Under the pieces are notes generated by a model that was not told the origin of the DNA, made no database searches, and saw nothing but the letters and a program-made list of their open reading frames with translations. Positions 1-9,373 of a stretch of 64,000 nt of DNA are shown here, in pieces (the stretch's first letter is position 1; each line of letters starts with the position of its first letter). The stretch lies in contig NZ_CP031933.2 of assembly GCF_003606365.2 (NCBI RefSeq), positions 682,001 to 746,000 of the forward strand, written 5' to 3'. The stretch is from Companilactobacillus zhachilii. Its GTDB lineage: Bacteria > Bacillota > Bacilli > Lactobacillales > Lactobacillaceae. Made by a program: the position numbers and the translations under genes.

Positions 1-57
1 CTAAAGCTCTAACACCACCTTCACAGCGACCTAAATTTCTTACTCCTTCCGGCTAGT
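1..57 (+). repeat. Family A cloverleaf repeat A1 (cut by window start)
   Basis: Right-hand part of a family A element: the end of hairpin 3 (CTAAAGCTCTAACACCACC), the right arm and the CCGGCTAG end. It is in plus orientation, meaning the GCCGCC end lies to the left, outside the window. It faces A2 across a 254 bp AT-rich spacer (58-311) in which I see no gene. Confidence 0.85.
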
Positions 58-311
58 TTATTCGTTGCTTTGGATATAAAAGTTCAATATATTTTTTTCA
101 TTTTTCAGTGATATTTAAATGAAACATTTTCGTTTAAATATACTATAAACAATTATGGAGTCCTTTTCGAGATGCTTTAGGTAAGATATTCTTCATATTT
201 TATTTTTCTAATATATTTTATTAAGTGCATTCTTCGAGTTGATTTGATAAGCATAAATATCTCAAAAGTATTATTGCTCTAAAACTATATTGTTCTCGAA
301 ATAACAAAGAA

Positions 312-497
312 TTAGTCGGAAGAATCGGACAGTGGTTACTGGTAGTGAAAGTGGCGTTAGGACGACCGTTTTTGTCGTTCTTACACCACCGGACGTGTTT
401 AAGACTTGCCGAACTTGCAAGGCTTAAACCGAGGCCCGAGACCGTGGCTCGGACCGTTCCGCACTGCCAGTAACCACTGTCCGATTCTGGAGACGGC
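312..497 (-). repeat. Family A cloverleaf repeat A2
   Basis: Minus orientation, TTAGTCGG end to GACGGCA end. Its arm, beginning AAGAATCGGACAGTGG, is found in no other copy here but is matched by its own complement (CCACTGTCCGATTCT) on the right. The three-hairpin core lies between the arms. Partner of A1; wecB starts 85 bp downstream. Confidence 0.88.
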
Positions 498-582
498 AAA
501 TACAAAACGTACCTATAAGATTATGACTATCAGCAAGTTAATATCTCTGATATACTGGAACTAATTTATTGAGGTGATAATT

Positions 583-1725
583 TTGGATAAAATTAAAGTT
601 ATGACTGTTTTTGGGACGAGACCAGAAGCAATTAAAATGGCACCGCTTGTTTTGAAATTGAAGCAAAACAGTGACCGCTTTGAAACGGTAACGGTTGTTA
701 CTGCCCAACATCGGGAAATGCTTGACTCTGTTTTGGAAATTTTCAAAATTAAGCCCGATTATGATTTGAACATTATGAAGGAACGCCAAACTCTTAGTGG
801 TATTACTGGTTTGGTTCTTAAAGAACTTGATAGCATTATTGAAAAAGAAAAACCAGATGTTGTTTTGGTTCATGGTGACACAACAACAACCTTTAGTGCT
901 GCTTTATCAGCTTTCTATCATCAAACTGCTATCGGACACGTTGAAGCTGGTTTGAGAACATGGAATAAGTACTCACCATGGCCAGAGGAAATGAACCGTC
1001 AAATGACTGACGATTTAACTGATATTTATTTTGCCCCAACTACTGAAAGTAAAGCTAACTTGTTGAAAGAAAATCACAAGAAGGACAATATTTTTGTGAC
1101 AGGTAATACTGCTATTGATGCTTTAAGAAGCACTGTTCACAAGGATTATCATCATGATGTTATGGATGTAATTGATCCTGAGAAGAAAATGATTTTGATT
1201 ACTATGCACCGTCGTGAAAACCAAGGTGAACCAATGAAACAAGTTTTCAAGGCAATGAAAAAGGTTGTTGAAAAGCATGATGATATTGAACTAGTTTACC
1301 CAGTTCATTTGAATCCAGTCGTTCAACAAACCGCTAAGGAGATCCTTGGTGACGTTGACCGTGTTCACTTGATTGAACCATTGGATGTAGTTGACTTTCA
1401 TAATCTTGCATCAAGAAGTTACTTTATCATGACTGATTCTGGTGGTGTCCAAGAAGAGGCTCCATCATTAGGAAAGCCAGTCTTGGTATTACGTGACACA
1501 ACTGAACGTCCAGAAGGTGTGGCAGCGGGTACTTTGAAGTTGGTTGGTACCGACGCTGATGTTGTTGAAAAAGAAATGACACGTTTGATTACTGATAAAG
1601 CTGAGTATGATCGTATGGCAAATGCTAAGAATCCATATGGCGATGGTAAAGCATCCGATAGAATTCTTGATTCATTAAGCTACTATTTTAAGCAATCAAC
1701 AGAACGTCCTAACGAATTTGAATAA
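583..1725 (+). CDS. wecB: UDP-N-acetylglucosamine 2-epimerase (non-hydrolysing)
   Basis: Interconverts UDP-GlcNAc and UDP-ManNAc in the cytoplasm, supplying ManNAc for wall polysaccharide or teichoic acid linkage units. The N-terminus MTVFGTRPEAIKMAPLV and the later HVEAGLRTW, MHRRENQG and TDSGGVQEEAPSLGKPVLVLR blocks are family signatures; 380 aa is normal length. I chose the TTG start at 583 because GAGGTGAT (571-578) is spaced correctly for it. An in-frame GTG at 574 lies inside that ribosome binding site. It stands alone between repeat A2 and a bidirectional terminator. galU, another sugar-nucleotide gene, lies about 3.3 kb further on. Confidence 0.95.
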   Translation: MDKIKVMTVFGTRPEAIKMAPLVLKLKQNSDRFETVTVVTAQHREMLDSVLEIFKIKPDYDLNIMKERQTLSGITGLVLKELDSIIEKEKPDVVLVHGDTTTTFSAALSAFYHQTAIGHVEAGLRTWNKYSPWPEEMNRQMTDDLTDIYFAPTTESKANLLKENHKKDNIFVTGNTAIDALRSTVHKDYHHDVMDVIDPEKKMILITMHRRENQGEPMKQVFKAMKKVVEKHDDIELVYPVHLNPVVQQTAKEILGDVDRVHLIEPLDVVDFHNLASRSYFIMTDSGGVQEEAPSLGKPVLVLRDTTERPEGVAAGTLKLVGTDADVVEKEMTRLITDKAEYDRMANAKNPYGDGKASDRILDSLSYYFKQSTERPNEFE

Positions 1726-1739
1726 AAAATATTTTAACT

Positions 1740-1787
1740 AAAAAAGAAGTCGTGGTGAAAATTAAATTTCATCGCGGCTTCTTTTTG
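1740..1787. terminator. Bidirectional rho-independent terminator
   Basis: A hairpin pairs AAGAAGTCG-TGGTGAAA with TTTCATCGCGGCTTCTT, with A and T runs on its two sides. It lies between the convergent wecB and gtrA genes and overlaps the gtrA stop. Confidence 0.8.
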
Positions 1788-2220
1788 CTTTTAAATTTTT
1801 AAACCTTTCAATTAATTGACGGTTATTGTAGTTAAAAATAAGTTTAGAAGAGAAGTAATTAAATAGTCCGACAATTAATTGATCGACAGCTTTAATAATC
1901 AAATTATTCCATGGGAAAATGAGAACTGCCACAATCATAAAAATGTCATCAAAAATTAGTGAGAAAATTCTTGATACTAAGAAATAAATACCTTCATGGA
2001 AGAGCTTTTTCCAGTTTTCCAATTCTGACTTAAAAACGTATAGCTTGGTGACAAAGAACGAAAAGAAATTGGAAATGAACCAAGCTATGGTGTTAGCAAT
2101 CCACAAGGGGATGTGGAAATAATTGTGTGAGAGATCAAAGATTCCGATATTCAGTAGAGATGCCAAGAACCCAAAGAAACAATACACCCAAAAATTACGA
2201 TATTTTTTAATAAAATCCAT
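1762..2220 (-). CDS. GtrA-like integral membrane protein
   Basis: A 152 aa protein with four predicted hydrophobic segments (about residues 9-30, 36-60, 75-105 and 108-130) in the arrangement of the GtrA/DPMS family. That family is thought to help move lipid-linked sugars across the membrane in cell-surface glycosylation. The N-terminal pattern (FWVYCFFGFLASLLNIGIF, then W.I.NTIAWFISNFFSFFVTK) fits. It starts two bases after the flavodoxin stop, so the two are probably one transcript. The substrate cannot be read from sequence. Confidence 0.8.
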   Translation of the reverse strand: MDFIKKYRNFWVYCFFGFLASLLNIGIFDLSHNYFHIPLWIANTIAWFISNFFSFFVTKLYVFKSELENWKKLFHEGIYFLVSRIFSLIFDDIFMIVAVLIFPWNNLIIKAVDQLIVGLFNYFSSKLIFNYNNRQLIERFKNLKAKRSRDEI

Positions 2221-2222
2221 TG

Positions 2223-2678
2223 TTAAAGATCCATTTCTTGTGCCTTTTTGAAAATTTCTTCTGCAAAGTGATCAAGGTGGTCAATATCATCTTGTTCCGG
2301 GTCCAGTTCAACTCGAACAGGTTCAGCACCTTTAGTTGCTTCCACTTCTTCGAAAACTTTGGCAAATTCGTCAACAGCTCGACAAAAATCTTCATAGAAA
2401 GTATCACCAGAGCCACAAACTCCGTATACTTTGCCACTTAAATTAAGGTCTTGCATGTCATCATAAAAGTCCAATGCTTCATCGGGAACTATTCCTTGAT
2501 CGTAAGTGTAGCTTGCAATCACACAAATGTCGCTATCTTCAAAGTCAGCAGCGTCAGTTTGAGAAACTTCGCTCATGTCGACATCACAACCGAGCTCTTC
2601 AAATTTTTCAGTTAAAACATATGCGATATCTTCGTCGTTACCAGTAATACTAGCGTAGACGATTTTTACTTTTGTCAT
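2223..2678 (-). CDS. Flavodoxin
   Basis: A 151 aa single-domain flavodoxin, a small FMN electron carrier. The FMN phosphate-binding loop is near the N-terminus (VYASITGNDEDIA, a variant of the usual T/S-x-T-G-N-T). Further features are the ASYTYDQGIVPDE and VCGSGDTFYEDFC segments and an acidic C-terminal half. The ATG at 2678 was preferred because GAGG precedes it; an in-frame ATG 24 bp upstream has no ribosome binding site. Two bases separate it from gtrA downstream. The electron-transfer partner is not in view. Confidence 0.88.
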   Translation of the reverse strand: MTKVKIVYASITGNDEDIAYVLTEKFEELGCDVDMSEVSQTDAADFEDSDICVIASYTYDQGIVPDEALDFYDDMQDLNLSGKVYGVCGSGDTFYEDFCRAVDEFAKVFEEVEATKGAEPVRVELDPEQDDIDHLDHFAEEIFKKAQEMDL

Positions 2679-2728
2679 ATTAATAAATGCCTCATTTTTC
2701 ACTTGTCTTGAGTAATTATAGCAAAGAT

Positions 2729-2911
2729 TGCCGCCTCCAGGAGCAAGAAATTTTGGTCGCTATGGGGACCGATTCGAGCCGAAGGGCGGTCTCGAATCTC
2801 GATTTTGAACTTCGCAAAGTACGCGAATTTCAAAATTCGTCCCGTGGTGTAATGGCTAAAGCCATTACACCACCTTCATAGCGACCAAAATTCTTGCTCC
2901 TTCCGGCTAAG
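2729..2911 (+). repeat. Family A cloverleaf repeat A3
   Basis: Good reference copy. The left arm GGAGCAAGAAATTTTGGTCGC pairs with a near-perfect complement at 2880-2900. Core: GGGAC/GTCCC stem enclosing hairpin 1 (GATTCGAG/CTCGAATC) and hairpin 2 (TTTTGAACTTCGC/GCGAATTTCAAAA), then hairpin 3 (GTGGTGTAATGGC/GCCATTACACCAC). Ends TGCCGCC and CCGGCTAA. Pairs with A4 across 132 bp. Confidence 0.92.
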
Positions 2912-3043
2912 TTATTATCTGTTTTGAATTTTTCCAGTTAAAAAATAAGTAGTATCTTGTTTAACACCGATATTTGAAAGTGGATTAACTTTCGTCAAAT
3001 TATTTTAGGCGATATATGTGATATACCTCAAACCAAAAAATAA

Positions 3044-3228
3044 CTAGCTTCCGAGGACAAACAAAATAGCCCGCAGTGACAGTGTTGTTAGTGCTTCAGC
3101 ACTTACAACACAGGACGACTTTTGAGACTTGCGTGGTTTATGCAAGGCTCAAAATCGAGTCTGGAGACCGCCCTATGGCTCCTGACGGTCCCACAGCAGG
3201 CTATTTTGTTTGTCCTCGGAAGCGGCAT
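3044..3228 (-). repeat. Family A cloverleaf repeat A4
   Basis: Minus orientation. Private arm CCGAGGACAAACAAAATAGCC with an exact complement on the right side. Hairpin 3 is GTGTTGTTAGTGC/GCACTTACAACAC, altered on both sides relative to A3. Ends 62 bp before map. Confidence 0.92.
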
Positions 3229-3290
3229 ATATAAAAACCCCGACAATGTTATAATAAAACTAACATTTTTTCGAAGGGACATGTTAAAAA

Positions 3291-4085
3291 GTGATTACAT
3301 TAAAATCTGCAAGAGAAATAGAAGGAATGAGAAAGTCCGGAGAACTTCTTGCTAACACACATATTGGTTTGCGTGACATTATCAAACCAGGAATTTCATC
3401 AATGGAAATTGAAAATTTTGCCAACGACTATATCGTTTCACATGGTGGTCGTCCATCTGAAAAGGGTTTTGAGGGCTACAAGTACGCTACTTGTGTCTGT
3501 GTTAATGATGAGGTTGCGCATGGGATTCCCCGTAAAAACCTTATTTTGAAGAGTGGGGATGTTCTAAAGGTTGATATGACTGTTAACTTAGATGGTTATG
3601 AAAGTGATTCTTGCTGGACTTATGCTGTCGGGGACATTTCTGCTGAAAATCAAAAATTAATGGATGTAACCAAAAAAGCCCTTTATCTAGGGATTGACCA
3701 AGCGGTTGTTGGTAATCGTTTAGGTGATATTGGTTATGCTATTCAACATTATGTTGAAGATGAAAACCACATGGGTGATGTTCGTGATTTGATTGGTCAT
3801 GGTATTCAACCAACGATGCACGAAGCTCCAAACGTTCCACATTATGGCGAACCTGGTCAAGGTTTAAGGTTGCGTGAAGGTATGACCATTACAATTGAAC
3901 CTATGGTCAATCTAGGTACTTGGGAAATCAAAGATAAGTTTGTCAAAGCTGATGGTTGGGAATATTTTGTTTCTGCTGATGGAACTGATTCAGCTCAATA
4001 TGAGCATACAATTGCAATCACAAAAGATGGTCCTAAGATCCTAACATCACAAGATCCTGAATATGATGCTAAATACTTACTTTAA
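3291..4085 (+). CDS. map: Type I methionine aminopeptidase
   Basis: Removes the initiator methionine from nascent proteins; an essential dimetal cytosolic enzyme. The 264 aa show the five metal ligands: Asp in VDMTVNLDG, Asp in ESDSCWTY, His in GHGIQPTMHE, Glu in TIEPMV and Glu in YEHTIAI. GTG start with GAAGGG upstream. The gene begins 62 bp after repeat A4, and a TATAAT-like box lies at about 3250. It is followed 15 bp later by the yihY-type gene and then galU with a one-base overlap, so the three probably form an operon. Confidence 0.96.
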   Translation: MITLKSAREIEGMRKSGELLANTHIGLRDIIKPGISSMEIENFANDYIVSHGGRPSEKGFEGYKYATCVCVNDEVAHGIPRKNLILKSGDVLKVDMTVNLDGYESDSCWTYAVGDISAENQKLMDVTKKALYLGIDQAVVGNRLGDIGYAIQHYVEDENHMGDVRDLIGHGIQPTMHEAPNVPHYGEPGQGLRLREGMTITIEPMVNLGTWEIKDKFVKADGWEYFVSADGTDSAQYEHTIAITKDGPKILTSQDPEYDAKYLL

Positions 4086-4100
4086 TTAATGGTGTGAATA

Positions 4101-5060
4101 ATGGAAGAAAAAAAACAACAGGTGCCATTATTTAAACGACCGATATCTAGACGTGAGAAACTTGTTGAATTTATTAAATACATGACACAAGCAATAAGCG
4201 ATTCAAATTTACCCATGGCTTCTAAGGCAATTACATATTACATTCTGTTGTCACTGTTTCCCGCAATCATTGTGTTTGGAAACTTGATTCCACTATTACA
4301 CTTAGACAAGCCAACCGTGATCAGCTACATTGAGTTTATTTTGCCTGATGATCTGCATCATTACTTTTTGCCAACGATAATTAAAGTTTTGTCTAGCTCA
4401 AATAGAGGTATCTTGTCCGTTGGTATTTTGGTATCTCTATGGGCAATTTCTCGTGGTTTAAATATTGCGCAGATGACGATGAATGAGGCATACGGCTTGG
4501 ACGTAAATAACCTCTTTGTGGAAAAAACTTTTTTAAATTATATTATTCGTCGGGGTCTAGCGTTTTTTACGACCTTAATGTTATTGATGATTGGTGTAGC
4601 AGCAATCATAACGTTTACATTTGGACAACTTTTTTTGAATTGGTTGATTCCCTTGCTACGAGTGAATTCGCGCTGGATAGATGAGTTTACGAGATGGAAA
4701 TGGCCCTTTGCAATTGTTATAATGTTTTTGATCATGTTTGCTTTATTTTATTTTTTGCCTAATGTCCATCTGAAGTTTTACTACATTATAACCGGGACCG
4801 TGATCACCAGTGTTGGAGTCTTGGGCTTGTCACAATTATTCTCATATTATTTGAAATATTTTGGATCAGCTTGGGATAACTATGGTGCTATCGGTGCGAT
4901 TATTGTGTTCTTGCTCTGGGTGAATATGTCAGTGACAATCTTTTTATTTGGAAATGCCATTAATGTCGCCTTTGCCGAGTCGATAGGTGGTCCATATTTG
5001 AGGATAAGTACTGGTAGATTAACTAGTTATTTGCAGTCGCATGAAAAGGAGAATAATTAA
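4101..5060 (+). CDS. YihY/BrkB-family membrane protein
   Basis: A 319 aa protein with about six hydrophobic segments and the YihY hallmarks: [19 protein letters not shown] near residue 40, [19 protein letters not shown] near 115 and [17 protein letters not shown] near 260. The family was once called ribonuclease BN in error; its true function is unsettled. It sits 15 bp behind map and overlaps galU by one base, an arrangement that suggests co-translation rather than a functional link. Confidence 0.9.
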   Translation: MEEKKQQVPLFKRPISRREKLVEFIKYMTQAISDSNLPMASKAITYYILLSLFPAIIVFGNLIPLLHLDKPTVISYIEFILPDDLHHYFLPTIIKVLSSSNRGILSVGILVSLWAISRGLNIAQMTMNEAYGLDVNNLFVEKTFLNYIIRRGLAFFTTLMLLMIGVAAIITFTFGQLFLNWLIPLLRVNSRWIDEFTRWKWPFAIVIMFLIMFALFYFLPNVHLKFYYIITGTVITSVGVLGLSQLFSYYLKYFGSAWDNYGAIGAIIVFLLWVNMSVTIFLFGNAINVAFAESIGGPYLRISTGRLTSYLQSHEKENN

Positions 5061-5968
5061 TGAAAGTTAGAAAAGCAATTATCCCAGCAGCAGGTTTGGG
5101 AACAAGATTTTTGCCAGCCACAAAGGCTTTGGCTAAGGAAATGTTACCAATCGTTGATAAGCCAACTATTCAATTTATCGTTGAGGAAGCTAAGGCTTCT
5201 GGTATCGAAGATATCTTGATTATTACTGGTAAAAACAAGCGTTCTATCGAGGATCATTTTGATTCTGTACCCGAATTGGAACAAAACCTAGAATCAAAGA
5301 ATAAAACAGAATTATTAAAAGTCGTTCAAGACACAACTAATTTAGGTGTTAACTTGTATTACAGCCGTCAAGCTCATCCAAATGGGTTAGGAGACGCTGT
5401 TGCCCAAGCTAGATCATTTATCGCTGACGAGCCATTTATCGTTATGCTAGGCGATGATTTGATGAAAGACAAGGTTCCTTTGACAAAACAATTGATTGAC
5501 GACTATGAAAAGACACACGCTTCAACAATTGCCGTAATGAAGGTTCCCGAAAAAGACGTTTCTAAGTACGGTGTTATTGATCCAGAAGGTGAAAACGCTC
5601 CTGGCTTGTACAATGTTAAACGTTTTGTCGAAAAGCCAAAAGTTGAAGAAGCTCCAAGTAATTTAGCAATTATTGGACGTTACTTACTAACACCAGAGAT
5701 TTTTGATTTACTAGCAACTCAAAAACCAGGTGCTGGTAATGAAATTCAATTAACCGATGCCATTGATCGTATGAACAAGACACAACGCGTCTTCGCCCAC
5801 GAATTCAAAGGCCAAAGATTTGATGTCGGTAACAAGTTTGGTTACGTTAAGACAAATATCGAATATGGATTGACTCACCCAGAAGTTAAAGATGAATTGA
5901 AACCATATATTCTTGATCTTGCTAAGAAGATTCAAGCTGAAGATAAAACTAAAAAATCATCTAAGTAG
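5060..5968 (+). CDS. galU: UTP-glucose-1-phosphate uridylyltransferase
   Basis: Makes UDP-glucose from glucose-1-phosphate and UTP for glycolipids, exopolysaccharide and the Leloir pathway. The N-terminal nucleotide-binding signature [19 protein letters not shown] (residues 9-27), IVMLGDD and RFVEKPK are all present, and the 302 aa length is standard. The start overlaps the previous stop (TAATG). Repeat A5 begins only 9 bp after the stop codon, so transcripts probably end in or run through that hairpin. Confidence 0.96.
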   Translation: MKVRKAIIPAAGLGTRFLPATKALAKEMLPIVDKPTIQFIVEEAKASGIEDILIITGKNKRSIEDHFDSVPELEQNLESKNKTELLKVVQDTTNLGVNLYYSRQAHPNGLGDAVAQARSFIADEPFIVMLGDDLMKDKVPLTKQLIDDYEKTHASTIAVMKVPEKDVSKYGVIDPEGENAPGLYNVKRFVEKPKVEEAPSNLAIIGRYLLTPEIFDLLATQKPGAGNEIQLTDAIDRMNKTQRVFAHEFKGQRFDVGNKFGYVKTNIEYGLTHPEVKDELKPYILDLAKKIQAEDKTKKSSK

Positions 5969-5976
5969 TTTATAGA

Positions 5977-6167
5977 TGCCGCCTCCGGGCGCAAAAAAAG
6001 TCTCCCCACTATAGGACCGGTTCGAGCCAAGGTCTCGAACCTCGGTTTTGAACTTCGAGAAAATCACTCGAATTTCAAAACACGTCCGTGGAGTAAGAAC
6101 AGGAAAAATCACCTGTCCTAACTCCACTTTTACAGTGGGAAGACTTTTTTTGCGCCCTCCGGCTAGT
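5977..6167 (+). repeat. Family A cloverleaf repeat A5
   Basis: Arms GGGCGCAAAAAAAGTCT and complement. Hairpin 2 is TTCGAG/CTCGAA where A3 has TTCGC/GCGAA. Hairpin 3 carries an enlarged loop region with its own complementary segment (AACAGG/CCTGT). Starts 9 bp after galU. Its partner A6 lies 262 bp away; the spacer 6168-6429 shows no convincing gene. Confidence 0.9.
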
Positions 6168-6429
6168 TATTTATTAACTCAAGAATATTTTGATACCTCA
6201 AATATTTTTCATGTCTTTCATTACCGTCTTGATAGGATTCTAGAACAACTATGTTCTTAAAATATTTTTCCGTATCAGAGTAGTTTCTTATTAGACTAAT
6301 TGGGGGGATATTTGCGTTAAACGGATTAAATGTATTCAGTGGGATAAGAGGGTACGTGTTAGTGATTAGGTTTTATCATTTAGATTCAAGTAAATATAAG
6401 AAATATGTCATAATTCCTCAAAAAATACA

Positions 6430-6613
6430 TTAGCTGGAGGTCGTGGGCGTTCGATTGAGTCAGCAGTGAAAGTTGCGTTAGTGCTTTAGCACTTACGCAA
6501 CGGACGTGTTTTGAGATTCGCGAACCTTGCGAAGCTCAAAACCGAGCCTTGAGACTTTGGCTCAAGGCGGTCCCACCGCAGACTCAATCGAACGACCACG
6601 ACCGGAAGCGGCA
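6430..6613 (-). repeat. Family A cloverleaf repeat A6
   Basis: Minus orientation, private arm GGTCGTGGGCGTTCGATTGAG with its complement at 6582-6602. Hairpin 3 is GTTGCGTTAGTGC/GCACTTACGCAAC. The GCGGCA end directly abuts the stop codon of the minus-strand gene at 6614. Confidence 0.9.
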
Positions 6614-6886
6614 CTACCCCAATAACAAGCAATTGCCAGCCACCCGAAAACCAAATAATTGTCTGTTATCATAAAAAACAGGCATTTCGTAATATTGCTT
6701 TTTATTTAGTAAAATTAAAAACTCCCAGTTTTTGAGACCATGCATTTTTTTAGAAGTCTTGAGTATTATTTCATCATCAAAGACTTCTAGGTCTACAACT
6801 GGTATACGTTGGTCTTTTGTTTCGATAAAGATACGATTATTTTTTTTGAAATCATTCAACAATAAGATTAAATCAATAGTACGCAT
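6614..6886 (-). CDS. Small conserved-looking protein of unknown function
   Basis: A 90 aa protein without signal peptide or membrane segment, rich in hydrophobic beta-strand-like stretches (IPVVDLEVFDDEIILKTS, MPVFYDNRQLFGFRV). I do not recognise the family. Codon use and a possible TGGAAA ribosome binding site upstream make it plausible as a gene. Its stop codon touches the outer end of repeat A6, so the element may have arrived at, or trimmed, the 3' end. It lies divergently 95 bp from the thiolase gene. Confidence 0.55.
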   Translation of the reverse strand: MRTIDLILLLNDFKKNNRIFIETKDQRIPVVDLEVFDDEIILKTSKKMHGLKNWEFLILLNKKQYYEMPVFYDNRQLFGFRVAGNCLLLG

Positions 6887-6980
6887 AAGAAATTTCCATC
6901 ACTTTTATTTGTTTTTATTGGTTAATTAAATTATTATTAAGGCTTAAGGATATTCTACCAAGTTTGAAGGGAAAAAATTT

Positions 6981-8135
6981 ATGGATCCAATTGTAATTAT
7001 AGACGCAAAAAGAACAGCAATCGGCAAGTTTCGTGGTCAATTTGCTGATTTAACAGCAGTGGAGTTGGGAACACAGCTTGTTACCAAACTGCTTGATCAA
7101 AATAAAATTGACCCCAAAATGGTTGATCAATTTATTTTTGGAAATGTTTATCAAACTGGTATGGGACAAAATACAGCTCGACAAATTGAACTAAACTCTG
7201 GTGGCCGTGTTGATGCAACCGCTATGACGGTTAACCAAGTGTGTGGTTCCGGGATGAAGGCGGTTTATGAGGCCATCTCAGCTATTACTATGGGCAATGC
7301 GGAAATCGTTGTTGCTGGTGGCGTTGAGAGTATGTCGAATGCACCATTTTATGCCCCAAGAACTGGCAAGATGGAAGTTAGCCCTAAACTGTCAGATACT
7401 TTGTTCAATGATGGTTTAAATGACGCGTTCAATCATTTACCAATGGGTATCACGGCTGAAAATGTTGCCAAGAAATATCATGTTACACGTGAACAACAAG
7501 ACAAGTTTGCTTTTGATTCACATCAAAAAGCACATAATGCAGCAACTAAGTTGGCTCAGGAAATCATTCCAATTGAGGTTAACGGTGAAAAAGTTACGAC
7601 TGACCAATCAATTCGTCCAAGTACGACTTTAGAACAAATGGGACAATTACGGACTGTTTTTGACAAAAAGGGGACAGTTACTGCTGGTAATTCATCACCA
7701 ATTAATGATGGCGCCGCCGCGGTTATTTTAATGCGTGAGAGTCGTGCTAAGGAATTAGGACTCAAGTATGTTGCTGAAATTACTGGCTACACTGAAATCG
7801 GAATTGATCCTAATTATATGGGCTATGCACCTTATTATGCTATTAAGAAGTACTTTGACCGTTATAAGACATCAGTTGAAGACTTTGATTTATTTGAGGT
7901 CAATGAAGCCTTCGCTGCCCAAGCAGTTGCGGTTAGCCGTGATCTCGAGTTACCTGCTGATAAATTAAATATTTATGGTGGAGCAATTGCTTTGGGACAT
8001 CCACTTGGTGCCACAGGTGCTAGAATGATTGCTACTTTGATTAACTCAATGCAACAGGAAGGTAAAACTACTGGCCTTGCATCGCTATGTATTGGTGGTG
8101 GTATGGGTATGGCAATGGGTGTCAAACTACTATGA
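6981..8135 (+). CDS. Acetyl-CoA acetyltransferase (thiolase)
   Basis: Condenses two acetyl-CoA to acetoacetyl-CoA, the first step of the mevalonate route to isoprenoids. 384 aa with the acyl-enzyme cysteine in NQVCGSGMKAVYEA (about residue 88), NEAFAAQAVAV, the GGAIALGHPLGATGARM histidine loop and the second cysteine in LCIGGGMGM. It is the first gene of a tight operon: its TGA overlaps the ATG of mvaA (ATGA), and mvaS follows with another overlap. Genome annotations use thl, atoB or phaA for this protein, so I leave the symbol blank. Confidence 0.94.
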   Translation: MDPIVIIDAKRTAIGKFRGQFADLTAVELGTQLVTKLLDQNKIDPKMVDQFIFGNVYQTGMGQNTARQIELNSGGRVDATAMTVNQVCGSGMKAVYEAISAITMGNAEIVVAGGVESMSNAPFYAPRTGKMEVSPKLSDTLFNDGLNDAFNHLPMGITAENVAKKYHVTREQQDKFAFDSHQKAHNAATKLAQEIIPIEVNGEKVTTDQSIRPSTTLEQMGQLRTVFDKKGTVTAGNSSPINDGAAAVILMRESRAKELGLKYVAEITGYTEIGIDPNYMGYAPYYAIKKYFDRYKTSVEDFDLFEVNEAFAAQAVAVSRDLELPADKLNIYGGAIALGHPLGATGARMIATLINSMQQEGKTTGLASLCIGGGMGMAMGVKLL

Positions 8136-9373
8136 AAATCTATGAAATGACCGATGAACAACGAATTAAACTATTGCTTGATGGCGGTTATATAAATCAG
8201 AACCAAGCCGAGTTATTACGTAGTCGTCAAACAATTTCAACCGATTTAGCTGATAGTCTTAGTGAAAATCAAATCGGCAGTTTTAGTTTGCCATATGGTT
8301 TTGCGACCGATTTTTTAATTGACGGCCAAAATTATTTAGTACCAATGGTGATTGAAGAACCATCAGTCATCGCAGCCGCTTCAAATGCTGCTAAAAGAAT
8401 TAAGAATAGTGGTGGCTTCAAAACATATCCAACGCCTAGAATCGTTTATGGACAAATCGTTTTAGAAAATATAACAGAGTCAGACGTTGCCCAATTGGAA
8501 CAAAATGATTCTGAAATTTTTGAATTTGCTCAACAAGCACACCCTAGTTTAATTAAACGTGGTGGTGGAATGGTTTCTTTGAAGTTTAATCATTATGATA
8601 ACTTTGAAGAGATTGAGTTAGGTATTGATACAGTTGATGCCATGGGCGCCAATATGGTCAATACAATTTTAGAGAAAACATCTCAAAAGATTTCGACAAT
8701 GATTTCTGGGGATGTTTTGTGCAGTATTTTGTCTAATAGTGGACAAGGTCAAGTGATTACCGTTGAAACTAGTGTTGAGTATGACCAATTAGCGACTAAA
8801 ACGATGTCTGGTGAGGATGTCGCACAACGGATAGTGAAGTTGTCTACCTTTGCTAAAAAATCGATTAAACGAGCAATTACGCACAATAAAGGTATCATGA
8901 ATGGCATTGATGCCGTTTTATTAGCAACTGGTAATGATTTTCGTGCTCAAGAGGCTGCTGCACATAGTTTTGCCTTTGAGTCTGGTCGGTATCAACCACT
9001 TACTGAATGGCATCTGGCTAATAATAAATTAGTTGGAACTTTGAAAATGCCAATTGAATTAGGTAGTGTTGGTGGAGCTATTAAGGCACTGCCAATGGCA
9101 CAACTAAGTCTGGCCATCATGAAAATTCAAAACAGTCAACAATTACAGTCTGTTGTCGGTTCTGTTGGTTTGGCAAATAATCTGTCAGCTTTACGAGCAT
9201 TGGTTACCACTGGAATTCAAGCCGGTCATATGGGCTTACAAAGTAAATCACTAGCTATTTCAGCTGGAGCAAGAGGCTTAGAAATCGAACAAGTAGCACA
9301 GAAGTTAAATCAGACTAAAGATTATACTTTGAAAAATGCGGAAAATATTTTAATGGAGTTGAGGAAGAAATAA
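8132..9373 (+). CDS. mvaA: Hydroxymethylglutaryl-CoA reductase (class II)
   Basis: Reduces HMG-CoA to mevalonate. 413 aa. Catalytic glutamate region EEPSVIAAASNAAK (about residues 76-89), the DAMGANMVNT segment, and the C-terminal histidine region GIQAGHMGLQSKSLA mark a bacterial class II enzyme. The ATG at 8132 overlaps the thiolase stop; an upstream in-frame start inside thiolase is not credible. The stop overlaps the mvaS start (TAATG), so translational coupling through all three genes is likely. Confidence 0.95.
   Translation: MKIYEMTDEQRIKLLLDGGYINQNQAELLRSRQTISTDLADSLSENQIGSFSLPYGFATDFLIDGQNYLVPMVIEEPSVIAAASNAAKRIKNSGGFKTYPTPRIVYGQIVLENITESDVAQLEQNDSEIFEFAQQAHPSLIKRGGGMVSLKFNHYDNFEEIELGIDTVDAMGANMVNTILEKTSQKISTMISGDVLCSILSNSGQGQVITVETSVEYDQLATKTMSGEDVAQRIVKLSTFAKKSIKRAITHNKGIMNGIDAVLLATGNDFRAQEAAAHSFAFESGRYQPLTEWHLANNKLVGTLKMPIELGSVGGAIKALPMAQLSLAIMKIQNSQQLQSVVGSVGLANNLSALRALVTTGIQAGHMGLQSKSLAISAGARGLEIEQVAQKLNQTKDYTLKNAENILMELRKK

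Noticed and set aside
221..505. Minus-strand 94-codon frame in the A2 region
   Set aside because: It runs through repeat A2 and its flank, has no ribosome binding site, and its sequence is explained by the repeat. Similar frames at 3122-3355, 6048-6260, 11985-12173, 19061-19300, 53277-53489 and 62972-63216 were dropped for the same reason.
2220..2441. Plus-strand frame antisense to the flavodoxin gene
   Set aside because: Shadow of a well-supported gene; no ribosome binding site and no recognisable protein.
2729..2911. Family A core as a tRNA gene or tRNA-like pseudogene
   Set aside because: The core folds as a cloverleaf-like shape but has no T-loop GTTCRANNC box, no anticodon arm of correct size, and stems far longer than tRNA stems.
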